Below are positions 8,237 through 21,163 of a stretch of 64,000 nucleotides of DNA, in pieces; within the stretch, counting starts at the first letter, position 1; each line of letters starts with the position of its first letter. The stretch is taken from assembly GCA_937868765.1 (NCBI GenBank), contig CALMNL010000007.1, forward strand, positions 62,001-126,000, written 5' to 3'. The notes beneath the pieces were generated by a model that did no database searches, had not been told where the DNA came from, and was given only the letters and a program-made list of their open reading frames with translations. The position numbers and the translations under genes are program-made. The stretch is from an uncultured Desulfatitalea sp. GTDB lineage: Bacteria; Desulfobacterota; Desulfobacteria; Desulfobacterales; Desulfosarcinaceae.

Positions 8237-9133
8237 ATGTTCTTCCCCGTATCAGGGATCGAGGTGAACCCCCTCATCCCATTTGTGGTGGCGTTCGTGG
8301 TTTCCTTCTTTACATCGATGGGCGGCGTCTCCGGAGCATTTTTGCTGCTTCCTTTTCAGGTAAGCGTCCTCGGGTATACCTCACCTTCGGTCAGCGGGAC
8401 GAATCAGGTCTTCAATATCGTGGCGATTCCCAGCGGCGTCTATCGCTTCTTCCGCGAAGGACGGATGTTGTGGCCTTTGACCTGGGCGGTGATTGTCGGC
8501 ACGTTGCCGGGCGTGATCATCGGCGCCTGGGTTCGCATTCAATATCTGCCGGAACCCAAAAAATTCAAAATGTTCGCAGGAACGGTGCTCTTATACATCG
8601 GCATCCGACTGCTTCTGGATGTGATCAAGAACAAGGAAGGGAAAAAAGCATCCACCAGCGACCGCGACCCAAGGCGCCATTCGGTCACGCAGGTTGCATC
8701 CACCTTTCGGAAAGTGACCTTCGCCTACGATCATGAGGATTATCAATTCTCACCGCTAATCGTGTGTCTGATATGCTTCCTGGTGGGGATTGTCGGCGGG
8801 ATATACGGTATCGGCGGCGGCGCGATCGTTGCCCCCTTTTTTGTGACCATCGTCGGTCTTCCGATATATGCCGTGGCTGGTGCCGCTCTGATGGGAACCT
8901 TCATCACCTCTGTGGCCGGCGTAGCTGTTTATCAGTTATTTTCTTTGATTTATACGCACACTGCCATCGCGCCGGATTGGATTTTGGGGGCCTTGTTTGG
9001 GGCCGGAGGATTTTTTGGGATGTATGCCGGGGCGCGGGCCCAGAAGCATGTGCCCGCAAGGATCATAAAGGGAATCCTGTGCGGATGCGTCTTATTCGTC
9101 TCAATTCAGTACATTGTCGGGTTTTTCAAATGA
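8237..9133 (+). CDS. TauE/SafE family permease
   Basis: Membrane protein of 298 residues with about eight hydrophobic segments. It shows the two internal-repeat signatures of the TauE/SafE family: SFFTSMGGVSGAFLLLPF in the first half and GIVGGIYGIGGGAIVAPFF in the second. Relatives export sulfite, sulfoacetate or other organosulfonates, or import anions. The start at 8237 has CAGGAG at 8224-8229. It is a single gene whose 3' end lies 22 bases from the convergent hybrid kinase. The substrate cannot be read from sequence. Confidence 0.85.
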   Translation: MFFPVSGIEVNPLIPFVVAFVVSFFTSMGGVSGAFLLLPFQVSVLGYTSPSVSGTNQVFNIVAIPSGVYRFFREGRMLWPLTWAVIVGTLPGVIIGAWVRIQYLPEPKKFKMFAGTVLLYIGIRLLLDVIKNKEGKKASTSDRDPRRHSVTQVASTFRKVTFAYDHEDYQFSPLIVCLICFLVGIVGGIYGIGGGAIVAPFFVTIVGLPIYAVAGAALMGTFITSVAGVAVYQLFSLIYTHTAIAPDWILGALFGAGGFFGMYAGARAQKHVPARIIKGILCGCVLFVSIQYIVGFFK

Positions 9134-9155
9134 ATCCCGGAATTGCTTCTCACTC

Positions 9156-12698
<3,543 letters not shown>

Positions 12699-13011
12699 TC
12701 CGACTCCTCGATGATGCATCGATCGGTTTCCAGACCTCTCCTGGATACTCTACGGTCCGGAATTCCTCCTTAGGATATCGTCCCACGGAAACAAATCTTG
12801 AGCTGAAGCTTGGTAAGCCCCGATTGGGTCAGAATTGAAATGGTTCTCGGCGACTTGCTATTCCAGCCTCCATACCTCAAGCCGGCAGGCTCCCTTGCCG
12901 CAGAGACATAGGAATTGACATAATCAAAGCATTTCGGATAGTTTGCAGCAAGGCCCCACTATCAGAAACAAGGATAGCGCCAGATCTGATTGGACGTAAG
13001 CTGGAGAACTC
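12699..13011. other. Divergent intergenic region, 313 bases
   Basis: Lies between the start of the minus-strand hybrid kinase and the plus-strand glutaredoxin gene. No coding frame is convincing. It contains one good sigma-70 promoter candidate for the glutaredoxin gene (given separately) and should hold the kinase promoter, which I could not pinpoint. Confidence 0.6.
12915..12942 (+). promoter_or_regulatory. Candidate sigma-70 promoter for DUF4124-glutaredoxin gene
   Basis: A perfect -35 TTGACA at 12915-12920, a 16-base spacer and GATAGT at 12937-12942 (4 of 6 matches to the -10), about 70 bases upstream of the start at 13012. Confidence 0.45.
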
Positions 13012-13506
13012 ATGAAAAGAATCGCAACCACGACTTTACTGCTGCTTATCATCCTTTCCGCCGCAGCCCCCGCCCTCGCCGACATGTACAAATGGGTGGA
13101 CAAGGACGGCGTCGTGCATTTCAGCGACACCCCGCCCAAATCCGAAAAGAAGGTGGAGACCTACGAGACTTCGACCTACAAGGAGCCGCCGCCGAAGCCA
13201 ATCGCCTCCGAATCCGAAGCGGCCCCGTCGCCCACCCCCGAAAAGAAAGCCGCCAGCGAACCCGTCCGCAACGATAAGGTAGAAATCTTCACCACGAGCT
13301 GGTGTCGCTACTGCAAGCAGGCAATTGCCTTTTTGCAGGCCAACCGCATCGATTACCAGCAATACGACATCGAAAAAGATCCCCAGGCCGCCCAAAGGAT
13401 GCGCTCGCTGGGTGGCACCGGCGGCGTGCCGTTCGCCATCATCAACGGCAACAAAATGTACGGTTATTCCGCAGAAGGCTACAAAAAAGCGCTCGGCCTG
13501 AACTGA
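13012..13506 (+). CDS. Exported DUF4124-glutaredoxin fusion
   Basis: Protein of 164 residues. A Sec signal peptide (about 1-23, ending PALA) leads into a DUF4124 segment MYKWVDKDGVVHFSDTPP, then a Pro/Glu-rich linker (about 50-85), then a glutaredoxin domain (about 88-164) with the dithiol site TTSWCRYCKQA, GVPFAIING as cis-Pro motif and a C-terminal GY. The domain set places a CXXC redox protein in the periplasm, where it could reduce or isomerise disulfides. The start at 13012 follows CTGGAGAA. It is probably monocistronic. Confidence 0.85.
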   Translation: MKRIATTTLLLLIILSAAAPALADMYKWVDKDGVVHFSDTPPKSEKKVETYETSTYKEPPPKPIASESEAAPSPTPEKKAASEPVRNDKVEIFTTSWCRYCKQAIAFLQANRIDYQQYDIEKDPQAAQRMRSLGGTGGVPFAIINGNKMYGYSAEGYKKALGLN

Positions 13507-13569
13507 AGATCCCATCGAAAAACGACCTTTTCCCCGGCCGCCCCGGGCTCGCCCCGGCTTAGATCAAAT

Positions 13570-13598
13570 TTGACATAACTCGATTGGCATGTTATGGG
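13570..13598 (+). promoter_or_regulatory. Promoter with overlapping inverted repeat upstream of fmdE-like gene
   Basis: TTGACA at 13570-13575 with a weak -10 (TATGGG) 17 bases on. A perfect inverted repeat CATAAC N11 GTTATG (13574-13579 and 13591-13596) sits exactly between and over these elements, as expected for a repressor or activator site. It is 60-85 bases before the start of the molybdoenzyme operon. Confidence 0.4.
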
Positions 13599-13655
13599 AG
13601 CCTTTCGTTCGTCCAGATCCATAAAATGAATATATAGCGCTGGAAAAACCCAGAA

Positions 13656-14288
13656 ATGACCCAGAATTCCACCCGTGCCGTCCCCTTCGCGGTTTCCGCC
13701 CACCCCTGGTGCCGCGATGTGCGCGGCGTGGCCTACACCTTCGAACAATTTCGTGAGCGCATCGCCGCCTTCCACGGCTATCCGGCCCCCGGGCTCTTCA
13801 TCGGCGGCAAGATGGTGGACCTGGCCCTGGCGGCCCTGCCGGCCGGCTGCCTCTTCGACGCCATCGCCGAGACCGGCAACTGCCTGCCCGACGCCATCCA
13901 GATGCTCACCCCCTGCACCGTGGGCAACGGCTGGCTCAAGGTCATGGATTTGGGGCGCTTCGCCCTGAGCCTCTACGACAAACACCGTGGGGAGGGGGTG
14001 CGGGTATTCATGCACCCCCAAAAGGTCTCGGCCTGGAAGCAGATCGACCGCTGGTTCTTCAAGCGCGCGCCCAAGGCCGAGCAGGACGGCGAGGCCCTGC
14101 TGCAGGAGATCCGGCAGGCCGGCGCGGCCATTCTGCACCAGCAGGCCGTGCGCATCGATCCCCACATAATGGTGGAAGTCTCCGTCGGGCAACGGGCCAT
14201 CTGCCCCCACTGCGGCGAATCGTATCCCCTCAAGCACGGCGACGCCTGCCGCGCCTGCCAGGGGCCATCGCCCTACATGACTGCCTGA
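13656..14288 (+). CDS. FmdE family protein with C-terminal zinc ribbon
   Basis: Protein of 210 residues of the formylmethanofuran dehydrogenase subunit E-like family. Motifs: FHGYPAPGLFIGGKMVDLAL (the usual HGHxxPG reads HGYPAPG here) and NCLPDAIQMLTPCTVGNGWL. The C-terminal zinc ribbon has CPHCGESYP and CRACQG. FmdE proteins outside methanogens are found beside molybdenum enzymes and may handle metal or cofactor. The next gene, a molybdopterin oxidoreductase, starts 15 bases later, so the two are one operon. The RBS is weak. Confidence 0.8.
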   Translation: MTQNSTRAVPFAVSAHPWCRDVRGVAYTFEQFRERIAAFHGYPAPGLFIGGKMVDLALAALPAGCLFDAIAETGNCLPDAIQMLTPCTVGNGWLKVMDLGRFALSLYDKHRGEGVRVFMHPQKVSAWKQIDRWFFKRAPKAEQDGEALLQEIRQAGAAILHQQAVRIDPHIMVEVSVGQRAICPHCGESYPLKHGDACRACQGPSPYMTA

Positions 14289-14303
14289 CGCAAAGGAGCG
14301 GAT

Positions 14304-16388
14304 TTGGAAAAAGTCTATACGGTGTGCGGCATGTGTACGGTGCGTTGTCCGGCCGAGGCCTGGGTGGAGGGCGGCCGCATCGTGGCGCTCCAGGGCAATG
14401 CCCACGTGCCGGCCATGGCCGGCGGTTTGTGCCCCCGGGGCGCGGCCGGCACGGCCCTGCTGGCCGACGGCGAGCGGCCCCAGACCCCCCTGATCCGGGA
14501 AGGCGCCCGGGGCGAAGGGCGCTGGCGCAGTGTGAGCTGGGACGAAGCCCTGGACCACGTGGCCGATCGGCTCAAGGCCGTGATGGCCGCCCACGGCCCC
14601 CGGAGCGTGGCGCTCTCCGACCGCGGCGGCCCGTTCCGGGACATGCACCGGGCCCTGCTGCGCGGCCTCGGGTCGCCCAATTACGTCAACCATGACGCCG
14701 GCTGCGCCCGCAACGTCCAGCACGCCAACCTCTCGCTCACCGGGCTGGGGCGCAAGGATGTCGCCTACGACTACCCCCACGCGCGCCATGTGGTCCTGCA
14801 GCTGCGCAACGTCTTCGAGGCGGTGGATGTCCAGGAGGTCCACAACCTGATGTCGGCCCTGGAAAACGGTTGCCGGCTCAGCGTCATCGACATCCGCACC
14901 AGCGTTTCGGCCACCAAGGCCCACGACTTTTTCATGGTGCGGCCGGGCAGCGACTACGCCTTCAATCTGGCCGTGATCCACGTGCTGATCAAAGAGCGGC
15001 TTTACAAAGGCGCCTACGCCGCCAAGCACATCCAGGACCTTCCGGCCCTGGCCGCGTTCATCGAACCCAATACCCCCGAGTGGCCCGCCGGCGAAACCGG
15101 CGTCGAGGCTGACCGGCTGCGCCGCTTCGTACGGCGCCTGGCCGAGGCCGCGCCGGCCGTGATCTGGCATCCGGGCTGGATGGCCGCCCGCTACCTGCAC
15201 TCCTTCTACGTGTGCCGCTCGATTTACATCATCAACGCGCTGCTGGGGGCCTACGGCGCCAAGGGCGGCCTGCCGCTGGTCAACAAGCCGGCCGACGTGG
15301 GCCGCAAGGGGCTCAAGGCCTTCGTGGATCTCTTCCCGGCGCCCAAGGAGCCGCGCGCCGACGGCGTGGGCTGGCGCTACAACCACTTCGATAAAGGCCC
15401 GGGCCTGGCCCACCTGCTCTACAGAGCCATGGAGACCGACGACCCCTATCCGGTGAAGGCCTACATCGCCTACCGCCACGATCCGCTCATGGGATTCCCC
15501 GAACCCGACCGGCTCAGACGGATCTTCGACCGCCTGGACCTGCTGGTGGCCGTGACCTTCAGCTGGTCGGATACCGCCTGGTACGCCGATGTGGTGCTGC
15601 CCCTTTCGACCTACCTGGAACGCGAGAGCATCATCGCTTGTAAGAATGCGCTCAAGCCCTTTTTCTTCGTACGCCAACGGGCAGTGCAACCCTGTTACGA
15701 TACCCGGGCCGATTGGCAGATTGTGGGCGGCCTGGCCCGGCGCCTGGGCCTGCCCCAGCTCGATTTCGATACCATTGATGATATCTGGCGGTTCCAACTG
15801 GAGGGTACCGGGGTGGCGCCCGAAGATTTCGCGGCCACGGGCATGGTGCCCCTGGCCGAGGCGCCTATCTATCGGGACCCGGAGAAACTGAAGTTCAAAA
15901 CCCCCAGCGGCAAGATCGAAATCGTGTCGGAACTGCTGGAGAAAAACGGCATCGTCTCCCTGAAGCCCTACGAACCGCCGCGGCCGCCGCCCCAGGGCAT
16001 GTTCCGCCTGACTTTCGGCCGCTGCGCCCTGCACACCCAGGGCCACACGGTCAACAATGCCCTGCTCGCCGAGCAGATGGCTGAAAACGCGCTGTGGATC
16101 AACGCCCGGGCGGCCCAGGCGCTGGGCATCGGCGACGGCGACCGGGTGGAGGTTTCCCAGAATGGCTACAAGGAGACCATAAAGGCGTATGTCACCGACG
16201 GCATGCATCCCGAGGCGGTCTTCGTGGTGCACGGCTTCGGCCACACCCTGCCGGTGGAGAGTCGGGCCAGGGGCAAAGGACTGGCCGACAACAAGTTCAT
16301 GAAAGGCGGCCTGGATCTGTGGGACCCGGCGGGCGGTGCCATTGCCTGCCAGGAGCAATTCGTCGCCGTACGCAAAGCGGAAAATTAG
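14304..16388 (+). CDS. Molybdopterin oxidoreductase, cytoplasmic, thiosulfate/polysulfide-reductase-like
   Basis: DMSO-reductase-family protein of 694 residues. The start is TTG at 14304 with AAGGAG at 14293-14298. The N-terminal [4Fe-4S] site is CGMCTVRCPAEA and GGLCPRG. The expected metal ligand position reads HDAGCARNVQHANL, so the Mo or W ligand is probably Cys, as in PsrA/PhsA and unlike the selenocysteine enzyme downstream. The C-terminal molydopterin-binding domain has QALGIGDGDRVEV and HGFGHTLP. No Tat signal is present, so it should be cytoplasmic, unusual for PhsA/PsrA. It pairs with the FmdE-like gene and has no obvious partner ferredoxin or membrane subunit. Its reaction is not certain. 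Confidence 0.75.
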   Translation: MEKVYTVCGMCTVRCPAEAWVEGGRIVALQGNAHVPAMAGGLCPRGAAGTALLADGERPQTPLIREGARGEGRWRSVSWDEALDHVADRLKAVMAAHGPRSVALSDRGGPFRDMHRALLRGLGSPNYVNHDAGCARNVQHANLSLTGLGRKDVAYDYPHARHVVLQLRNVFEAVDVQEVHNLMSALENGCRLSVIDIRTSVSATKAHDFFMVRPGSDYAFNLAVIHVLIKERLYKGAYAAKHIQDLPALAAFIEPNTPEWPAGETGVEADRLRRFVRRLAEAAPAVIWHPGWMAARYLHSFYVCRSIYIINALLGAYGAKGGLPLVNKPADVGRKGLKAFVDLFPAPKEPRADGVGWRYNHFDKGPGLAHLLYRAMETDDPYPVKAYIAYRHDPLMGFPEPDRLRRIFDRLDLLVAVTFSWSDTAWYADVVLPLSTYLERESIIACKNALKPFFFVRQRAVQPCYDTRADWQIVGGLARRLGLPQLDFDTIDDIWRFQLEGTGVAPEDFAATGMVPLAEAPIYRDPEKLKFKTPSGKIEIVSELLEKNGIVSLKPYEPPRPPPQGMFRLTFGRCALHTQGHTVNNALLAEQMAENALWINARAAQALGIGDGDRVEVSQNGYKETIKAYVTDGMHPEAVFVVHGFGHTLPVESRARGKGLADNKFMKGGLDLWDPAGGAIACQEQFVAVRKAEN

Positions 16389-16389
16389 A

Positions 16390-16535
16390 TAGTGTCCATC
16401 CAGGAATGGCTATTTTCGCCTATTTCGGTGTTGGGCGGAAATTTTAATCCTCGAAATATGTCCATATATTCCTGCGGTTAAAATTTCCGCCCGCCTTGAA
16501 CTCGACGAAAATATCTCATTCCTGGACGGACACTA
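16390..16535. repeat. Palindromic MITE-like element
   Basis: A 146-base element between two genes. Terminal arms at 16390-16418 and 16506-16535 are imperfect inverted repeats with ends TAGTGTCC and GGACACTA. An inner pair of perfect 15-base arms lies at 16433-16447 and 16478-16492. It encodes nothing and could fold into a long cruciform or RNA hairpin. Size and terminal repeats fit a non-autonomous miniature transposable element; a 3-base AGA at 16387-16389 and 16535-16537 could be a target duplication. It might also act as terminator for the gene before it. Confidence 0.65.
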
Positions 16536-16605
16536 GACAGGGTCCGTCCGGACACCGACCATAAAGGCCGAATCCGGATGGGCACGGGTTAAGGAGAAGC
16601 ATTAT

Positions 16606-19380
16606 ATGTCGGAAAACAAGTTGGTGATCAACGGGAACGAGGTCGGCTTCACCCCGGGACAGACCATTCTGGAGGCGGCCGGCGCCGTGAACATCTCGAT
16701 TCCCACCCTGTGTCATCTGAAGGGGACCAGCCCCACCGGCACCTGCCGCATCTGCCTGGTGGAGGTGGCGGGCAGCGCTTCGCTGCTCACCGCCTGCAAC
16801 ACGCCGGCCGCGGACGGCATGCAGGTGCTGACCGAATCGCCGCGGGTGGTCGAGGCCCGGCGCCTGGTGCTGGAGCTGCTGCTTTCGTCGGGCAACCACA
16901 ACTGCGCCGTGCACAACGCGCATGCCGGGGACTGGACCGACTACCAGATGGGCGTGCAGCAGAACGACGGCACCGATGCCCTCTGCCCGGTGTGGGGCGA
17001 CTGCCGCCTCCAGGACCTGGCCTTCCGCTACCAGGTGAAGAGCAACCGGTTCGTGCCCAGGCAAGGAGCCTACCCCACCGAGCTGGTCAACCCGCTCATC
17101 GTCCGGGACTTCTCCCGCTGTATCCTCTGCGGCCGCTGCGTGCAGGCCTGCAACGAGGTGCAGGTCAACCGGGCCATCCAGTTCGGCAACCACGGGGATC
17201 AGAAGAAGATCGTGACCCCCGGCGACCGGCCGCTGAAAGAGTCCGACTGCGTCTTCTGCGGCGAGTGCATCCAGGCCTGCCCGGTGGGCGCCCTGGTGGA
17301 GAAGAAGGCGCGCTACGAATGGCGGCCCTGGAAGGCGACCACCGTGCGCACCACCTGCCCCTACTGCGGGGTGGGCTGCCAGCAATTGCTGCATGTGCAG
17401 GACGGCCGCATCGTCAAGGTGACCGGCGTTGCGGGGGCCGAGCCCAACCAGGGGCGGCTGTGCGTCAAGGGCCGCTTCGGCTACGACTTCATCTACTCCG
17501 AAGAGCGCCTGAAGACCCCCTTGATCCGGGAGAAGGACGGTTTCCGCGAGGCCTCCTGGGACGAGGCCCTGGACCTCGTGGCCGCCAGGTTCAAGCAGAT
17601 TATCGCCGAGAGCGGCCCCGACGCCGTGGCCGGTGTGAGCTGCGCCCGGAGCATCAACGAAGATTCCTACAACATGCAGAAGCTCTTCCGGGCGGCTTTC
17701 AAGACCAACAACATCGACCATTGTGCCCGTACTTGACATGCGCCGACGGTCGCCGGGCTGGCGACCACGTTCGGTTCCGGCGCCATGACCAACTCGTTCA
17801 ACGAGTTCGCCCGGGCCAAGATGTTCATGGTGATCGGTTCCAACATGACCGAGGCCCATCCGGTGGCGGCCACTTTCCTGAAGAACGCCGTCATCAAGGG
17901 GGCCAGGCTGATCGTGGTGGATCCGCGACGGCACAGACTGGCCGAGATGGCCGACCTGCACGTACCCATCAAGGTGGGCAGCGACATCGCCTTCCTCAAC
18001 GCCCTGATGCACGTGCTCATCGCCGAGAAATGGTACGACGATAAGTTCGTCAACTCCTGCACGGTGGATTTCGACAAGCTGGCCGCCGCGGTGACGCGCT
18101 ACACCCCCGAGTATGCGGCCGACATCTGCGGGATTCCATCCGAAATGATCCGGGACGTGGCCCGGCGCATCTCGTCGATCAAACCCATGATGCTGTGCTA
18201 CACCCTGGGGATCACCGAGCACACCTGCGGCACGCACAATGTCATGAGCGTCGCCAATCTGCAGATGATGCTGGGCAACATGGGCGTGGCGTGCGGCGGG
18301 GTCAATCCGCTGCGTGGCCAGAACAACGTCCAGGGGGCCTGCGACATGGGGGCCCTGCCCAATGTCTTCCCCGGCTACCAGCGGGTCACCGACGAGGCCA
18401 TCCGGGAGAAGTTCGAGCGGGCCTGGGGGGTGGATAACCTGCCCTATGCGAACGGAATCATGATCCCCGAGATGATGCATGGGCTGGTGAGCCACAAGAT
18501 CCGGGGGTTCTACATCTTCGGCGAGAACCTGGCCAACACCGAGCCGGATATCCGCAAGGTGGAGCACGAGCTCGCGTCGGCCGAGTTCCTGGTGGTGCAG
18601 GATATCTTCCCCAACGAGACCACGCGCTTCGCCCATGTGGTGCTGCCTGCGGCGGCCTGGAGCGAAAACGACGGAACGTTCACCAACAGCGAGCGGCGGG
18701 TCAGCCGGGTGCGCACCGCCAGCCTGCCGCCGGGCGAAGCCAAGCCCAACTGGTGGATCTTCAAGCAGATCGCCAGGCGCTTCGGTCAGGAGTGGGCCTC
18801 GGAGAGTGCCCAGGAGATCTGGGACAACGAAGTTTCGGTGCTGGCGCCCCAGCTGTGCGGCATCAAATACCGCCGCATCGACGGCAACGGCCTGCAGTGG
18901 CCCTGTCCGGACGAGGAGCATCCCGGCACCTGCTTCCTGCACAAGGACGGCAAGTTCACCTGCGGCCTGGGGATCTTCAAACCGGCCGAGTGGACGCCGC
19001 CGGCCGAAGTGCCCGACGAGAAGTATCCTCTGGTGCTCAGCACCGGCCGGCGCCTGGCCCACTACCACACGCGCACCCAGACCGGGCGCTGCGAAGGGCT
19101 CAACGACATCCTCGGCGAGGAGACGGCCGACATCTCGCCCCTGGATGCCCAGACCCTGGGGATCGACCACGGCGAGATCGTGCGGGTCAGCTCCCGGCGC
19201 GGCGCGATAAAAATAAAAGCCAACGTCACCGGCCAGGTGCCCAAAGGCATGGTCTGGATGGCTTTCCACTTCCGCGAGGCCAACGCCAACTGGCTGACCA
19301 ACGCGGCTTTCGACAACATCACCATGACCGCCGAATACAAGGCGTGCGCGGTGCGTATCGACAAAATCGGTCCTGCCTGA
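16606..19380 (+). CDS. fdhA: Formate dehydrogenase alpha subunit, selenoprotein (in-frame UGA = Sec377)
   Basis: One gene of 924 residues read through TGA at 17734-17736. Order: NuoG-like [2Fe-2S] domain (CHLKGTSPTGTCRICLVEV), His/Cys cluster (NHNCAVHNAHAG), two ferredoxin clusters (CILCGRCVQAC, CVFCGECIQACP), then the catalytic domain with CPYCGVGC and GRLCVKG. The UGA falls at NNIDHCART-Sec-HAPTVAGL, exactly the active-site Sec/Cys of formate dehydrogenases, and the frame continues to MGNMGVACGGVNPLRGQNN and a C-terminal molydopterin domain. A hairpin follows at 17748. RBS AAGGAGA precedes ATG 16606. It oxidises formate or reduces CO2 in the cytoplasm; the NuoG-like part suggests NAD(H) or electron-bifurcating partners, not encoded here. 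Confidence 0.93.
17748..17766 (+). promoter_or_regulatory. Candidate bacterial SECIS element of fdhA
   Basis: A perfect 7-base stem GGTCGCC/GGCGACC with a 5-base loop GGGCT begins 11 bases after the in-frame UGA at 17734-17736. That spacing is the same as in the known E. coli fdhF SECIS, which recruits SelB with Sec-tRNA. The stem is within the coding sequence. Confidence 0.75.
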
Positions 19381-19401
19381 GCACGTCATTGACAAACCGA
19401 T

Positions 19402-19430
19402 CCGGCTGCCGGACTTTGTTCGGCAGCCGG
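19402..19430 (+). terminator. Hairpin after fdhA, likely terminator
   Basis: Perfect 10-base arms CCGGCTGCCG and CGGCAGCCGG with a 9-base loop, starting 21 bases after the fdhA stop. No strong T-tract follows. Confidence 0.5.
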
Positions 19431-19552
19431 AACTTGCATCCTCCATTTCCTGGCTGATGATACACCCATGATGCTCGGGTCGGCGGCCAAGCGGTATCAC
19501 TGTCATATTCCTGCGCCCCTGGCGCGGCCTGCAGGAACGAGGAGGTATTGCC

Positions 19553-21163
19553 ATGCAAGAGGTATTGACTTCATCAGCCCCGTCCGCCGCGATCCGCGAG
19601 AGCAAAAACACCACCACCAGCATCGATCCGGCCACCGGCGAGACCGTGGGTGTTTTTCCAGTGAACACCCGCGAAGATGTTTTCTCGGCCGTCGCCCAGG
19701 CCCGCCAGGCCCAGCCGGCCTGGGCCGCCCGGCCGGTCAAGGAGCGCGCGCGCCATGTGCGCAGAATGGCCGACTACATCCAGCAGCACGCCATGCAGAT
19801 CGCCCGGACCATTTCCCTGGACAACGGCAAGACCGTGGCCGACGCCATGGCCGCGGAATGCGAGCCGGCGGCCATGGCCGTGGGGTACTACTGCCGCAAG
19901 GCCCCCCGCTTTCTCAAGGATCGCCGCATCATGCCGGGCAGTCTGCTCACCGCGAACTATATGAGCAAGATCGTGCGGCAGCCCTACGGGGTGGTCGGCA
20001 TCATCTCCCCCTGGAACTATCCCTTCTCGATTCCCTTTTCCGAAGTGGTCATGGCCCTGCTGGCCGGCAACGCCGTGATTCTCAAGACCGCCTCCGAAAC
20101 CCAGCTGGTGGGTCACATGCTCAAGGCGTGCATCGAATCGGCCCAGCTGCCGGATGACCTGTTCGTCCATCTCAATCTGCCGGGCCGGATCGCCGGGGAT
20201 GCCTTCCTGGAGGCCGGCGTGGACAAGCTCTTCTTCACCGGCTCGGTGGCCGTGGGCAAGTATCTGATGCAAAAGGCCGGCGAGCGTTTGACGCCGGTGG
20301 TATTGGAGCTGGGCGGCAACGACCCCATGATCGTGTGTGAAGACGCCGACCTGCACCGGGCCGCGGGGGGCGCGGTGTGGGCCGGGATGCAGAATGCCGG
20401 GCAGTCGTGCGGCGGCGTCGAGCGGATCTATGTCCAGCGCCAGGTCTACCCGCAGTTCCTGGCGCTGCTGAAAGAAAAGGTCGAAGCCTTGCGGGTGGGC
20501 AACGGCCAGGCCATGAACGTGGATATCGGCGCCATGACCACGGCCCGGCAGCTGGAGACGGTCCGACGCCACGTGGCCGAAGCGTTGGATAAAGGCGCCG
20601 TGGTGTATGCCCAGTCCCAGGCCCCGGCCGGCGGCAAGGGCTGTTTTCATCCCTGCATGGTGCTGACCGAGGTGAATCACGACATGCTGGTGATGAAAGA
20701 GGAGACCTTCGGACCGGTGGTGGGGGTCATGCCTTATGATACCCTCGACGAGGCCGTCGCCCTGGCCAACGATTCCAACCTCGGCCTGACCGCCTCGGTC
20801 TGGTCCGCCGACCATGCCGCTGCCAAGCAGATCGCCCGTCGGATCAAGGCCGGCGCAGTCCTGATCAACGACCACCTCATGAGCCACGGCCTCGCGGAAA
20901 CCCCCTGGGGCGGCGTCAAGGAGAGCGGCATCGGCCGGACCCACGGGGAGATCGGCTTCAACGAAATGACCTGGCCCCAGCTGGTGACCGATCAGGTGTT
21001 GTCGTTTGCGCGGCGCAACTTCTGGTGGCCGCCGTTTCATGCCCGGCAGCTTCACGGCATGCAGGGGATCATCGATCTGCTCTATGCCCAAAACCTCACA
21101 TCCCGCCTGGGTGGCGCCTGGAGAGTCACCAAAGCTTTTTTGACTACCTTCTCCAAGAGATAA
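19553..21163 (+). CDS. NAD(P)-dependent aldehyde dehydrogenase family protein
   Basis: ALDH-superfamily enzyme of 536 residues, somewhat longer than the usual 480-500 because of an extra C-terminal stretch of about 50 residues. Motifs: ISPWNYPFSIPFSE (Asn of the oxyanion hole), FTGSVAVGKYLM, the general base in VLELGGNDPMIV, and the catalytic Cys in NAGQSCGGVERI. Start 19553 follows GAGGAGG. It oxidises an aldehyde to the acid; the substrate is unknown but succinate-semialdehyde or long-chain aldehyde types are closest by pattern. An iron-dependent alcohol dehydrogenase follows after 268 bases, so an alcohol-aldehyde-acid pair is plausible. Confidence 0.85.
   Translation: MQEVLTSSAPSAAIRESKNTTTSIDPATGETVGVFPVNTREDVFSAVAQARQAQPAWAARPVKERARHVRRMADYIQQHAMQIARTISLDNGKTVADAMAAECEPAAMAVGYYCRKAPRFLKDRRIMPGSLLTANYMSKIVRQPYGVVGIISPWNYPFSIPFSEVVMALLAGNAVILKTASETQLVGHMLKACIESAQLPDDLFVHLNLPGRIAGDAFLEAGVDKLFFTGSVAVGKYLMQKAGERLTPVVLELGGNDPMIVCEDADLHRAAGGAVWAGMQNAGQSCGGVERIYVQRQVYPQFLALLKEKVEALRVGNGQAMNVDIGAMTTARQLETVRRHVAEALDKGAVVYAQSQAPAGGKGCFHPCMVLTEVNHDMLVMKEETFGPVVGVMPYDTLDEAVALANDSNLGLTASVWSADHAAAKQIARRIKAGAVLINDHLMSHGLAETPWGGVKESGIGRTHGEIGFNEMTWPQLVTDQVLSFARRNFWWPPFHARQLHGMQGIIDLLYAQNLTSRLGGAWRVTKAFLTTFSKR

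Noticed and set aside
13479-16358. Long minus-strand open frame opposite FmdE and the molybdoenzyme
   Set aside because: No protein family features; antisense of conserved genes.
16606-17736. Separate truncated formate dehydrogenase gene ending at TGA
   Set aside because: The frame continues with active-site sequence after the UGA, so it is selenocysteine recoding rather than a pseudogene.
16516-19740. Long minus-strand open frame opposite fdhA
   Set aside because: Antisense shadow; low-complexity His/Gly/Val-rich composition.
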